34,789 nt of DNA from the NCBI RefSeq assembly GCF_900141915.1, contig NZ_FQZG01000047.1:1-34789 (forward strand), read 5' to 3'. The notes under the pieces are model-generated. The model worked only from the letters and a program-made list of their open reading frames with translations, had not been told where the DNA came from and did no database searches. The position numbers were made by a program, and so were the translations under genes. Of this stretch, positions 1-9,174 are shown in pieces. Source of the DNA: Tessaracoccus bendigoensis DSM 12906 (GTDB lineage: Bacteria > Actinomycetota > Actinomycetes > Propionibacteriales > Propionibacteriaceae). Each line of letters starts with the position of its first letter. Position 1 is the first letter of the stretch.

Positions 1-56
1 GCCCGGCTCAACCAACTGTGAGTGGGCGGCTCGTTCCTCTCGGCCCGGCTCAACCA
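1..56. repeat. Partial GGTTGAGCC/GGTTTCG-family repeat elements at left edge
   Basis: The motif GGCTCAACC appears at 4-12 and 47-55. The constant loop sequence TCGTTCCTC lies between imperfect GC arms (about 25-46). This is a degenerate copy of the hairpin element described for 4488-5160, cut by the window edge. The GGTTTCG end is not preserved here. No gene is seen before 216. Confidence 0.8.
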
Positions 57-91
57 ACTTTGGCTGGGCCGGTCCACAAACCTCTCACCCC

Positions 92-132
92 TTGCCTTCG
101 CCTACCTTAACGTGAGATTGTTACCGGGAACA
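92..132 (+). promoter_or_regulatory. Putative promoter with 14-bp palindromic operator upstream of the first GH43 gene
   Basis: TGTTACCGGGAACA at 119-132 is a near-perfect inverted repeat with CpG at the centre, as in LacI-family operators. The identical 14-mer recurs at 10131-10144 and 18339-18352, each upstream of another gene of the arabinosidase locus. A weak promoter can be proposed: TTGCCT at 92-97, an 18-bp spacer and GATTGT at 116-121, with the operator over the -10 and start point. The operator identity is directly seen; the promoter hexamers are weak and inferred. The operator's last base is the first base of an upstream in-frame ATG (132), which argues against that ATG as the true start. 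Confidence 0.55.
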
Positions 133-215
133 TGCTGGCGAAGGTGCCACATGAGTCAACTGGGTCCGCCCCCCAACAGACATGCCGATGGATACCGAGC
201 AAAGGAGCCCTACAC

Positions 216-3200
216 ATGCGGTCCAGATCAAGAGCAATCGCAACCGGCTTGGCCGCCGCGATCCTCTCAACCGGCCTTTTCGCCCAACCCCCGACAGCTT
301 CGGCCGCGCCCCCCGCGCCCGTGCTCCACTACGACTTCGAGTCCGCCACGACCGCCGCCTCCGGCACCCTCATCGAGGATGTGGCGGCGAACTTCGACGG
401 CACCGTCCAAGGCAGCGGTGCCTCGGTCGTCTCCGGACCAGGCGGCAACGGATCCGCCCTCCGACTGCCAGGCGGCGCCTCCACCTCAACCGCCGCCTAC
501 GTGACTCTTCCCCCGGGTGTGCTGACGGCAACGGGCGACGTCACCATGTCGGCCTGGGTCGACTGGGACGGCGGCCAGGTGTGCACCTGGGCCTATGCGC
601 TCGGCACGTCGTCGAGTTCCTATCTGTTCGCCACCCCGTCGTGCGGCGGGAACCTGTTCGGCGCCGTCCGCTCGTCGTCGGAAGTGCGCGCCACGGCCAC
701 CGGCCCGCTCGGCACGAACTGGAGCCACGTCGCGGTGGTACTCAAGAGCGGTCAAAGCATCGCCACCTACCTCAATGGCGTCGAGGTCGCCCGCAGCGCG
801 ACGACGCTGACGGGTGCAGCAGCGCTCGGCAACACCACCGCCTCCGGCTACCTGGGGCGCTCCTTCTTCTCAGCCGACCCGAACTTCGCCGGCGCCATCG
901 ACGACTTCCGCGTCTACAACGCGGCGCTCAGCAGTGAAGACCTCCTCGCCGTCGGACACGACACCTATGCCGCGATCACCGCGGCAGACGCCGTCACCGG
1001 CATCGACCTGGGCGACACCTCCGCCGTCACCCGCTCCTTGACCCTGCCCACCGCTGCTGCCGGCGGTTCGACTGTGACGTGGGCCAGCAGCAACCCCGGC
1101 GTAGTCTCCCCGACGGGGGCGGTCACCCGTCCGGCGGCAGGGCAACCCGACGCGAACGTCACCCTGACGCCGACCTACACCATCGGGGATGCCTCCACGC
1201 CCGGGGCACCAATCACCGTCACCGTGAAGCCCCATGGCGAGGGCGAAACCCTCGAACCCGTCCACCACTACCCCCTGACCAGCAACTTCAACGACACCCA
1301 GGGCGGCGCACCAGCCACGGCACGAGCCGGCGCGAGCGTGACCTCCGGCGTCGGCGTCGTGCTCGATGGCGTCGACGACTACCTGTCGCTGCCCAATGAT
1401 CTGATGACCGGGCTGGACGAGATCAGCGTCTCGATGGACGTCAACATCCGAGCGAGCCAGGCGACCCCCTACTTCATCTGGACGCTGGGCCGTTCGTCCA
1501 CGGCCGGGTACCTGTTCACCACCGGCGACACCTACCGCACCGCCATCACGACCGGTGGATACGCGACCGAACAGAACGTGAACAAGGGCTCCGCACTGCC
1601 CCGCGACCGCTGGGTGACGCTGACCTACACCCTCGACTCGGCCGGCGTCGCGACGCTGTACCAGGACGGCGTGCAGGTCGCCCGCGCGACCGGGGTGACG
1701 GTGAAGCCGCGCGACATCGGCGGCGGCACCACCAGCAACAACCTGATCGGCCGCTCGCAGTACTCAGGCGACAAGTACCTCGCGGCCACCTTCCGAGACT
1801 TCCGCATCTATGACAAAGCCCTAACGGCCGACGAGTTGGGCTTCGCCCGCGCCCGCGCCGCCGTGACGGCCATCGACCTCGGCAACACCGCCGACGTCGC
1901 CACCAACCTGAGCCTGCCCACCACCTCGAACGGGCTGCCCGTCGTGTGGTCGTCGAGCGACCCAGGCGTCGTCGACGCCACCGGCACCGTCACTCTCGGC
2001 GCCTCGCGTGGCAGCGCGACGCTGACCGCCACCACGGCTGACGGCGGCTCCTCGGCCAGCCGTGACTTCGCCGTCACGACGTTGCCCGCCGCCAGCCTGG
2101 CCGACTACTACCAGCACCAATTCGTGCTCGACCCGGTGCTGGCCAGCGGCACCCAACTCCCCAGCCTGCCAGACGGCGTGGAGCTCGACTACGCGGTCTC
2201 CGGCGCGGGGCTCGCCCTGCGCGACGGAGCGCTGACGGCGGCTTCGGACGCCTCAGGCACCGTCACCGCCACGATCGACACCGGCGTCGGCATCGTCGAG
2301 AAGGAGTTCGCCGTCCGCGTGTTGGCCGATGCGAACCAGGTGCTCGGCTACACCCGCGCGGCCAAGTCGACCCAGGAGTACGCCGCCGGCTTGGCCAACT
2401 CGCTGCATCTCGGCCTGGCCAGGCACGGTGACGACTTTGTGGCGCTGCACGACAACACCGGCGTGCTCTTCGCGACCGGACTGAGGACGGCCGACCACCT
2501 CTATGACACGACCACGCTGCTTGAGCCGTGGATCTTCCACGACGGGGACGGCGGCTACGGGGTCGTCGCGACCATCGGCAACGCTTCCGGCGCACCACTG
2601 GCGTCGAAGTCGGGTCGCCTCGCCTACTTCACCTCCGAGGACCTGCGCCAGTTCACGTATGTGGGGGACGTCGGCGTCTCGGAGGGCGCGGTCACGTCGC
2701 CGCGGGTGATCCGCGACACGGCAACGCATACCTACCTCATCGGGTGGCGTGGAGCCGACGGGGCATGGCGGTCTGGCTCCGTCGCCTCACTCTTCGACGC
2801 CGCAACCGGCAACGAGGCCATCGGGTCGGCGCGGACCGAAGGACCTATCGTCACCGGATCCGCTCCCCTCGTCGATTTCGAGGGCGCCCGACCAGTAAAC
2901 GAGATCATCGTCGACGACGCCACCGCCGATGCGCTCGAGGTTCGGTTCGGCAGGATCTACAACGATTCGGTCAGCGTCACCGGCGAAACCAGCACGACGG
3001 TCGGCCAACCGCTCGACCTGTCGACGGTGAAGGCCCGGCTCGGGTACACCGACGGTACCGAGGTCGAGCGGCAGGTGGATTGGGACGCGGCCGGGGCCGC
3101 AGCCGTCGACTGGAACAAGCCAGGCACCTACACCGTCACCGGCACGGTGCGTGACCAGAAGAACCTGTTCCCGTTGGCCGCTCGTCGAGCCGATCCGACG

Positions 3201-4487
3201 ATCATCTACTGGGAGGGTCGATACATCATGGCCTCCACCTGGGACGACAACAACGTCGGCTCGGTCGGGCTGCCGATCCGTGTGGCCGACACCATCGCAG
3301 GCCTTGCCGATGCGCCCGAGATCCGGATCGTGAACAACACACAGTCGGCCACCGACGGCACCCGGATGATGGGCTGCTTCTGGGCCCCGGACATCATGGA
3401 GGTCAACGGTGGACTCGAGGTGTGGTTCGCGCCCTGCTATGGGACAGCCGCATGGAACCGGGTCGTGTCGACTGTCGTCCGGCTTAAGGACGGCGGTGAC
3501 CCGGCCAACCCTGCCGATTGGGGAAAGCCCCTCAAGGTGCTGAAGGCCGACGGGTCGCCGCTTCAGCTCTCGGCCGCGAACCCCGGGATCAGCCTGGACA
3601 TGACCCACTACCAGGACAAGGTCTCGGGCACGGAGTACGCGGTTTGGTCGCAGCGTTACACCTCCGGGTCGCACCCGGGCGGTACCGGCTCCGGCATGGC
3701 CGACGCCGAACTGTGGATCGCCGAATATGACTCGTCGACGTTCCGGCTGAAGTCGGAGCCGAAGGTGCTCAACCCGGCCGACCTGAGCTGGGAGCAGATC
3801 ACCGGAGACGTGACGGAGGGTGCCTACTTCACCGTGCATGGGGGGCGGGTCTGGTTGACCTACTCGGCCTCGAACATCGACGCAACCTACGCCGTCGGCC
3901 TGATGTCCGCCCCGGAAGGCTCCGACCTCACCGACCTGGCGAACTGGACTACGAACAACGCGCCGGTGGTCAAGTCGAACCCGGCACTGAAGGAGTACGG
4001 CCCAGGCCACAGCGCGTTCTTCAACGACGAATTCGGCGACCTGTACTTCGTCTACCACGCGAAGTCGTCGACGGGTGGGTCTCGCGACGCGGGCGTTCGG
4101 CAGGTGTTCTGGGCCGCGGACGGGCAGCCGATCCTCGACATGACCGACGACGAACGGATCGCACCCGTGAACCGGCAGGTCAGCTTCACGGTCACCGTCG
4201 AACCCGGCGACTTGCTGGACGTTTCGGCCGTGGCGGTCGCACGCTGCGTGGCGGGCAAGGCCGTGCTGGCTGTGTCGGTCACCAACGGGGCTGACAAGGC
4301 GGTTTCCACCCAGGCGGTCACGGCGTACGGGACGAGGTTGCTGACGGTTCAGCCGGGCAGGACGTCGTCGGTGACGGTCAGCACGCGCGTAGCACAGTTG
4401 CCGACGGGGTCGGTGTCGATCACGGCGTCTGACGGTACGGCCAGCCGGGAATTGGAGGCGTCGTACGCTGCGACAACCTGCGGCTGA
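216..4487 (+). CDS. Secreted multidomain GH43-type arabinosidase with two LamG modules
   Basis: The product has 1423 residues. ATG 216 is chosen because AAAGGAG lies at 201-207, because a signal peptide (residues 1-30, ending in an A-x-A site) follows directly, and because the in-frame ATG at 132 overlaps the operator. Module order, by approximate residue: LamG 35-250; Ig-like linker 251-350; second LamG 351-545; Ig-like 546-625; a beta-rich, propeller-like segment 705-865; Ig-like group 4 at 905-982; GH43 catalytic propeller 985-1330; shared C-terminal domain 1335-1423. The GH43 triad is inferred as D993 (RADPTI), D1128 (LDMTHY) and E1201 (TEGAYF); FWAPDI and the GPGHS motif also fit GH43. 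GH43 enzymes release arabinose or xylose from plant glycans, so an exo-arabinofuranosidase acting outside the cell is likely; exact substrate is unknown. It is the only plus-strand gene of the locus and converges with the next GH43 gene. The end carries RCVAGK and a C-terminal Cys. Confidence 0.88.
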   Translation: MRSRSRAIATGLAAAILSTGLFAQPPTASAAPPAPVLHYDFESATTAASGTLIEDVAANFDGTVQGSGASVVSGPGGNGSALRLPGGASTSTAAYVTLPPGVLTATGDVTMSAWVDWDGGQVCTWAYALGTSSSSYLFATPSCGGNLFGAVRSSSEVRATATGPLGTNWSHVAVVLKSGQSIATYLNGVEVARSATTLTGAAALGNTTASGYLGRSFFSADPNFAGAIDDFRVYNAALSSEDLLAVGHDTYAAITAADAVTGIDLGDTSAVTRSLTLPTAAAGGSTVTWASSNPGVVSPTGAVTRPAAGQPDANVTLTPTYTIGDASTPGAPITVTVKPHGEGETLEPVHHYPLTSNFNDTQGGAPATARAGASVTSGVGVVLDGVDDYLSLPNDLMTGLDEISVSMDVNIRASQATPYFIWTLGRSSTAGYLFTTGDTYRTAITTGGYATEQNVNKGSALPRDRWVTLTYTLDSAGVATLYQDGVQVARATGVTVKPRDIGGGTTSNNLIGRSQYSGDKYLAATFRDFRIYDKALTADELGFARARAAVTAIDLGNTADVATNLSLPTTSNGLPVVWSSSDPGVVDATGTVTLGASRGSATLTATTADGGSSASRDFAVTTLPAASLADYYQHQFVLDPVLASGTQLPSLPDGVELDYAVSGAGLALRDGALTAASDASGTVTATIDTGVGIVEKEFAVRVLADANQVLGYTRAAKSTQEYAAGLANSLHLGLARHGDDFVALHDNTGVLFATGLRTADHLYDTTTLLEPWIFHDGDGGYGVVATIGNASGAPLASKSGRLAYFTSEDLRQFTYVGDVGVSEGAVTSPRVIRDTATHTYLIGWRGADGAWRSGSVASLFDAATGNEAIGSARTEGPIVTGSAPLVDFEGARPVNEIIVDDATADALEVRFGRIYNDSVSVTGETSTTVGQPLDLSTVKARLGYTDGTEVERQVDWDAAGAAAVDWNKPGTYTVTGTVRDQKNLFPLAARRADPTIIYWEGRYIMASTWDDNNVGSVGLPIRVADTIAGLADAPEIRIVNNTQSATDGTRMMGCFWAPDIMEVNGGLEVWFAPCYGTAAWNRVVSTVVRLKDGGDPANPADWGKPLKVLKADGSPLQLSAANPGISLDMTHYQDKVSGTEYAVWSQRYTSGSHPGGTGSGMADAELWIAEYDSSTFRLKSEPKVLNPADLSWEQITGDVTEGAYFTVHGGRVWLTYSASNIDATYAVGLMSAPEGSDLTDLANWTTNNAPVVKSNPALKEYGPGHSAFFNDEFGDLYFVYHAKSSTGGSRDAGVRQVFWAADGQPILDMTDDERIAPVNRQVSFTVTVEPGDLLDVSAVAVARCVAGKAVLAVSVTNGADKAVSTQAVTAYGTRLLTVQPGRTSSVTVSTRVAQLPTGSVSITASDGTASRELEASYAATTCG

Positions 4488-5160
4488 CACCGGGCGCCAG
4501 GTGGTTTCGACCAGCGCCGGTTGAGCCGCCTGGTGAGGAACGAACCAGGCGTGACGAAACCACCGTGACCTTGACCAGGGACCTGTGGTCAGGTTCCTGC
4601 ACCGGGCGCCAGAGGGTTTCGACACGGGCCGCTCGTTCCTCGCGGCCCGGCTCAACCAGCAGCAGGTTGAGCCGCCTGGTGAGGAACGAACCAGGCGTGA
4701 CGAAACCACCGTGACCTTGACCAGGGACCTGTGGTCAGGTTCCTGCACCGGGCGCCAGAGGGTTTCGACACGGGCCGCTCGTTCCTCGCGGCCCGGCTCA
4801 ACCAGCAGCAGGTTGAGCCGCCTGGTGAGGAACGAACCAGGCGTGACGAAACCACCGTGACCTTGACCAGGGACCTTGGACAGATGGCCGCGACCAGGGA
4901 TCTGTGGCCGGGTTCCTGCACCGGGCGCCAGAGGGTTTCGACCAGCGCCGGTTGAGCCGCCTGGTGAGGAACGAACCAGGCGTGACGAAACCACCGCAAC
5001 CTCACGCAGGAACCCTGGACAGGTCACAAACCGTGACCTGACCAGGGACCTGTGGTCAGGTTCCTGCACCGGGCGCCAGGTGGTTTCGACACGGGCGGCT
5101 CGTTCCTCGCCGCCCGGCTCAACCGGCTTCGGGCGGCTCAACCGGCTTCGGACGGCTCAA
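4488..5160. repeat. Cluster of hairpin repeat elements between two convergent GH43 genes
   Basis: This convergent intergenic region is almost entirely repeat. The full element is about 43 bp (for example 4519-4561): GGTTGAGCC, a 7-bp stem arm, the loop GAGGAACGA, the matching arm, then GTGACGAAACC. Both orientations occur. Arm pairs seen here are GCCTGGT/ACCAGGC, GGGCCGC/GCGGCCC and GGGCGGC/GCCGCCC around the same loop. Elements are joined by a conserved linker running from GTGACC through a GACC-TGT-GGTC core and AGGTTCCTGCACCGGGCGCC to the next GGTTTCG end. Spaced GGCTCAACC units occupy 5117-5162. The last one contains the stop codon of the minus-strand GH43 gene. Confidence 0.9.
4565..4856. 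repeat. Exact 146-bp tandem duplication inside the repeat cluster
   Basis: Positions 4565-4710 and 4711-4856 read as identical 146-bp units, each made of one linker, one GGGCCGC-arm hairpin and one GCCTGGT-arm hairpin. A third, diverged unit begins at 4857. The lack of any difference between the two copies implies a recent duplication or gene conversion. Confidence 0.9.
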
Positions 5161-8100
5161 CCAACGCAGCTCGCCGCAGCAGCCGGGGCCGACAACGCCA
5201 ACTTCGCCGACGCGGCTGTCACGTCGAACGACACGCTGTGCGCGCCCATCGAGGCGACCCGGGTGCTGAAACTCACCGACGCCGTCTTTCCGGGGGCAAC
5301 AGCGACGGCCTTCCGCACGCCGTACGGCGACGTCACGTCGACCGTCACCGCCGTCGACCCCGTATTCCTCGCCTGTGCAACCTGGACGACTCTGCCTGCG
5401 ACGCATCGCGTCGTCGTCGACACCTCAACCTTCGGGTCCGGATCGGTACCCACACCTGCGAGGTGGAACATCACGCGCCGGTACTCCTGGTCCGTGATGG
5501 TCAGGATGCCGCCATGGCGCTTCTTCAACGGCCCGAAGTCGACCTCGGTCACCTTGCGCCAATCGGCCCGGTTCGTCGATGCCAGGTTGGTCGTGCTGAA
5601 CGGCACATAGCCTCGGCCGACCGCATACTGGTCGGCCAGCAGCCCGTACAGTTCCGCAGCCGCACCTCGGTCGTCGACGTTGTACTCGAACAGCTCCGGC
5701 CCCTCAAGGCACGCTCCGGTAAACAGGGTGCCCGCGCTGCAGGTGCCGCTACCGCCGAGAATCGAGTTCAGCGTCCCGACAAGCACCCAGTCATTCTCCG
5801 AGCCCGACGTGGCCGGCTGGGCGGAGGCGGTCACCGTCTGCAACTTCTTCGACTTCTCGATGGTGATCTGGCCGTCGGCGGAGGCACGGTAGTACCAGTC
5901 GCCGACCTTGATCATCGTCGTGTCGATGATCGAGTGCTCCCGGTCGATCCAGTTGATCGGATCGGAGAAGGTGACGAAGTCGCGGGTGGTCGACAAGTAG
6001 ATGTCGACGCTGTCACCGAACTGCGTGTTGCCGTCGGCCCGCGTGGCCCAATAGACGTAATACTGGCCGGTCTCCTCGTCCCAGAACGCCTCGGGCGCCC
6101 AGGCCATCCCGGCGTTCGGGATGCTGCCCGCCACATCGACGAACCGGGCCTCGCTCCAGTTGACGAGGTCGGTCGACTCCCAAACGACCAGGTCGAGCGA
6201 GCCCGTCTCGGTGGCCTGCGCGTTGCCCCAGCCGCCTCGCAGGTTGATGCTCAGATCGGTGGCGATCAGGAAGAAGCGGTCGCCCTCGCCGGAACGCACG
6301 AGATACGGGTCACGGACTCCGCCGTCACCCTCCCCTGGCGCGAGGCTCAGGACGGGATCGCCGTTGGCCCGGGTATCGGTGAAAGTCACCGCGTCACGGC
6401 TGGTCGCCATGTAGATCTGTTCGTCCTTCTGGCTCCCTTCGGTGCCCGTGAAGTGCGTGAACAGGTAATCGGTGGTCTCCCCCATCGTGAAGGAGCGCTT
6501 CACGTTCAGAGGGATCGTGCGGGTCGCCGTCGCGCCGTTGTAGGTAGCGGTCGCCGTCAGCGAGACAACGGTGTCGAGGCCTGACGGCCTGGTCACCTTG
6601 CCGGGCGCCACCTCTCCGACCTGCGAGGTCGACACGATCGACTCGTCGCTGGACGACCAGGCGATGGTCGACCCGTCGCGTTGGCCCAGCGTCGGCAGAT
6701 GGACGTTGCCGCGCACGTCGTCGGCGTTCGGGATGACGACGGCGTCCAGGTCGCGTTGGGCGCGCTCCTGGTCCGCCGGTGCCTGCAGCACGGTGACCTC
6801 AAAGGACCTCTGGGCGCTCTGCCCGCGGACGGTGGCCGTCGCGGTGAGCGTGACGTCGGTCTCGGACGCCGCCTGGTGAACGGTCCCATCACCATCGATG
6901 ACGCCGGGCTCGGAGGCCCAGGTGACGCCACCCCACGTCGGAAGCACGATGTCGTCCTCAATGCTTGTGAGGTCCTGCGTGTTGGCTGCGGCAAGGTCGA
7001 TCGAGGCCACGGTCTCGGCGGCAGAATCGGATGCGTCATTGTCGGCGATCGTGCCGATCTCAGACGCCGTCAGGGCCTTGTCGTAGATCCGCACCGCGCT
7101 CATCTGGCCCCGGTAGAGCGAGTCACCGCTGTAGGCGCTGCGGCCGAGGTAGTTCATGGTGTGGACGGCGAGGTCGTTGAGGTTCGTCGCCGAGTCGGTC
7201 TTCTGCCCGACGAGGGTGCCGTCGAGGTAGAGCCGCATGGTCGAAGTGACACCGTCGACGTTGCGCTCAATGGTGGCGGCGACCGACTGCCAACGACCGA
7301 CGGTCAGCGGCGTGTTCGCGGTGACGGTCTGCTCCGCGGAATAGTTGGTCTTCGAGATGCTCAGTCGGTTCTGCACCGGCTGGATGAAGAACTGGCCGGT
7401 TGCGGCATTCCCGGAACCGCCGATGTTCCAGAGGAACACCGCGCCTTGCAGGCTGGCCGGGTTCGTCTCTACCACCAGAGTCGCCGCGGTACGGCCCGCG
7501 AGCAGATTGGCTGGCAGGGCCACATGGTTTGCCCCGGTGAAGTCCAGGAAACCGCCCTTCCAGGCGTTTCCCCCGGCGACGGTGGCGTCGTTGCCGTTGC
7601 CCGACTGGTCACGCAGCGTCGAACCCGAAACCTCCGAGAAATCGTAGGCGGCCAGCAGGCCGTCGGTGGGGACGACGTTGCTCGAAGTCCCGGCGACCGT
7701 CATGGCGAACGTGTGGCTCTGGCCGCGGTGCGTGAGGGTGAGGGAGACCGGCCGGTCGTCGACCGCGCGGGTCACCTTGCCATCTGCAGTGAGGGCGCTC
7801 TGCCCTGCCGGCACGCTCCACTGGAGGTCGTTGCCCTTGAGGAGCGTGAGATCGCCCGTCACGAGCGCGTCGTCGAAGGGGTGCGCAGCAAGCAGCTTCT
7901 CCCACGCGAAATCGCGGTTGGCTTCGGCGAAGGCATCGATATCGGCGTCACTGGGCAGTGCTGCAAGCACCCTGAGATCACGGTACGAGCCGGCAATGTT
8001 GATCGGGCTCGGGTCGCGCCCGATCCGGAGCGACTGGTTCCCGAGCTGCGTCGCTCCGATCCCCTGAGAGCTGGCCTCGGCGACTAGGTCGCCGTCGACG

Positions 8101-8651
8101 TGGACCCGCAGCTTCCCGTCGGTGGCGCCGTCGATGGAGACGACAATGTTGTGCCAGACGTCATCGCTGGGGCGCGGGAACGGCAGCGTGACCGCGGAGG
8201 CACCTCCCTGTTGCAGCACCACCGCGGCCTGCGTCGAGGTGTAGAACGGGTTGATCCGGAGGCTGTCGGCCTTGTAGTCGGTGTGGCCGCCGTAGATCAG
8301 GAGGGCACTGTTGCTCGTCACTGAGCGCGGCTGCGTGGAGGGCAGGAGGAAGTCGAGTGAGACGGCCAGGGTGCTGCCGGTGACTTTGGCCCCCGCCGGG
8401 GTGTCGCCCGCGACGTGGTCATTGTGGGGCCGGGCGCCCAGGTCGACGTGGGTCGCCGTCCAGGTGCCGCCGTCGCGGCCGATGGATTGGCCGGGGTTGA
8501 GGGCGTCCGCGCTGAGGGCCGCCTGATTCAGCGGGAAATGGGCCACGGGCTCGGCAGCCTCTGCCGGGGTGGCCGAGAAGGCGATCGCGGTCGCCACCAG
8601 GGCTCCCGCGAGTAGCGCGGAAAGCCCACGCCTGCGGTTGTGAATGGGCAT
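5157..8651 (-). CDS. Secreted multidomain GH43-type arabinosidase
   Basis: The product has 1164 residues from the ATG at 8651. The ATG at 8654 is an alternative, but it is only 2 nt from the AGAGAGG ribosome site. Signal peptide 1-32 is followed by a LamG-like domain (33-245), an Ig-like stretch (250-326), a second LamG (327-535), two Ig-like modules (536-720), the GH43 propeller (720-1080) and the shared C-terminal domain (1084-1164). The inferred catalytic triad is D781 (VRDPYL), D910 (IIDTTM) and E983 (LEGPEL); MAWAPE also fits. Its GH43 part is paralogous to that of 11604-14177 (both have VRDPYL, MAWAPE and a KHGG/RHGG motif) and more distant from the plus-strand enzyme. It carries RCVAGR and a penultimate-region Cys at the end. 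The TGA stop lies in a GGTTGAGCC repeat unit. No copy of the locus operator is seen upstream; repeats start 37 bp before the gene. Confidence 0.88.
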   Translation of the reverse strand: MPIHNRRRGLSALLAGALVATAIAFSATPAEAAEPVAHFPLNQAALSADALNPGQSIGRDGGTWTATHVDLGARPHNDHVAGDTPAGAKVTGSTLAVSLDFLLPSTQPRSVTSNSALLIYGGHTDYKADSLRINPFYTSTQAAVVLQQGGASAVTLPFPRPSDDVWHNIVVSIDGATDGKLRVHVDGDLVAEASSQGIGATQLGNQSLRIGRDPSPINIAGSYRDLRVLAALPSDADIDAFAEANRDFAWEKLLAAHPFDDALVTGDLTLLKGNDLQWSVPAGQSALTADGKVTRAVDDRPVSLTLTHRGQSHTFAMTVAGTSSNVVPTDGLLAAYDFSEVSGSTLRDQSGNGNDATVAGGNAWKGGFLDFTGANHVALPANLLAGRTAATLVVETNPASLQGAVFLWNIGGSGNAATGQFFIQPVQNRLSISKTNYSAEQTVTANTPLTVGRWQSVAATIERNVDGVTSTMRLYLDGTLVGQKTDSATNLNDLAVHTMNYLGRSAYSGDSLYRGQMSAVRIYDKALTASEIGTIADNDASDSAAETVASIDLAAANTQDLTSIEDDIVLPTWGGVTWASEPGVIDGDGTVHQAASETDVTLTATATVRGQSAQRSFEVTVLQAPADQERAQRDLDAVVIPNADDVRGNVHLPTLGQRDGSTIAWSSSDESIVSTSQVGEVAPGKVTRPSGLDTVVSLTATATYNGATATRTIPLNVKRSFTMGETTDYLFTHFTGTEGSQKDEQIYMATSRDAVTFTDTRANGDPVLSLAPGEGDGGVRDPYLVRSGEGDRFFLIATDLSINLRGGWGNAQATETGSLDLVVWESTDLVNWSEARFVDVAGSIPNAGMAWAPEAFWDEETGQYYVYWATRADGNTQFGDSVDIYLSTTRDFVTFSDPINWIDREHSIIDTTMIKVGDWYYRASADGQITIEKSKKLQTVTASAQPATSGSENDWVLVGTLNSILGGSGTCSAGTLFTGACLEGPELFEYNVDDRGAAAELYGLLADQYAVGRGYVPFSTTNLASTNRADWRKVTEVDFGPLKKRHGGILTITDQEYRRVMFHLAGVGTDPDPKVEVSTTTRCVAGRVVQVAQARNTGSTAVTVDVTSPYGVRKAVAVAPGKTASVSFSTRVASMGAHSVSFDVTAASAKLALSAPAAAASCVG

Positions 8652-8690
8652 CATTGCCTCTCTGTTGCTTGTTGCAGTTCTTGGGTCAAC

Positions 8691-9165
8691 GGTTGAGCCC
8701 GGCCACACGCCGGTTCCCGGCCACGTGCAGGTTGAGCCCCGCCACACGCCGGTTGAGCCCGGCCACCCGCGCGAAGCGCCGGGGCCGGTGACGAAACCAC
8801 CGCAACCTCACGCAGGAACCCTCGACAGGCCACAAACCGTGACCTTCACCAAAGAACCTACGGTCAGGTTCCTGCACCGGGCGCCAGGTGGTTTCGACAC
8901 GCGCAGGCGTCGCTGACGCTCCTTCGGCGCGGCTCAACCAACAGCCGGTTGAGCCGCCTGGTGAGGAACGAACCAGGCGTGACGAAACGCAACCCTCCGC
9001 AGGAACCCTCGACAGGTCACGAACCGTGACCTTCACCAAAGAACCTACGGTCAGAACCCTGCACCGGGCGCCAGGTGGTTTCGACACGCCTACTCGCTGG
9101 CGCTCGCCGGGCGGCTCAACCAGCTTCGGGCCGCTCGAACCTCTCGGCCCGGCTCAACCAACGCT
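8691..9165. repeat. Repeat cluster with three hairpin classes
   Basis: GGTTGAGCC units (one altered to GGTTCCCGG) begin at 8691, 8712, 8730 and 8751. An element at 8751-8797 has arms CCGGCC/GGCCGG around a GCGC-GAA-GCGC loop. A third class at about 8890-8938 has GCGC arms, and a related one at about 9078-9121 has CGCC/GGCG arms; both surround a CGCTGRCGCTC core. A standard GCCTGGT/ACCAGGC element lies at about 8946-8988. Two copies of the linker (about 8810-8889 and 9000-9077) share CAAAGAACCTACGGTCAG and GCACCGGGCGCCAGG. More GGCTCAACC ends finish the cluster. There is no coding gene in this stretch. A perfect palindrome, CTGAGCG-T-CGCTCAG, lies at about 9163-9177 across the stop codon of the next gene and could act as a terminator. 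Confidence 0.88.
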
Positions 9166-9174
9166 GAGCGTCGC

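Noticed and set aside
132-215. Upstream ATG extension of the first GH43 gene
   Set aside because: It would begin in the operator, has no ribosome site, and would bury the signal peptide; ATG 216 has AAAGGAG.
2787-5141. 784-residue open frame on the minus strand opposite the first GH43 gene
   Set aside because: It is the antisense of a clear GH43 gene and continues into intergenic repeats; it is Arg/Pro/Gly-rich without domain features.
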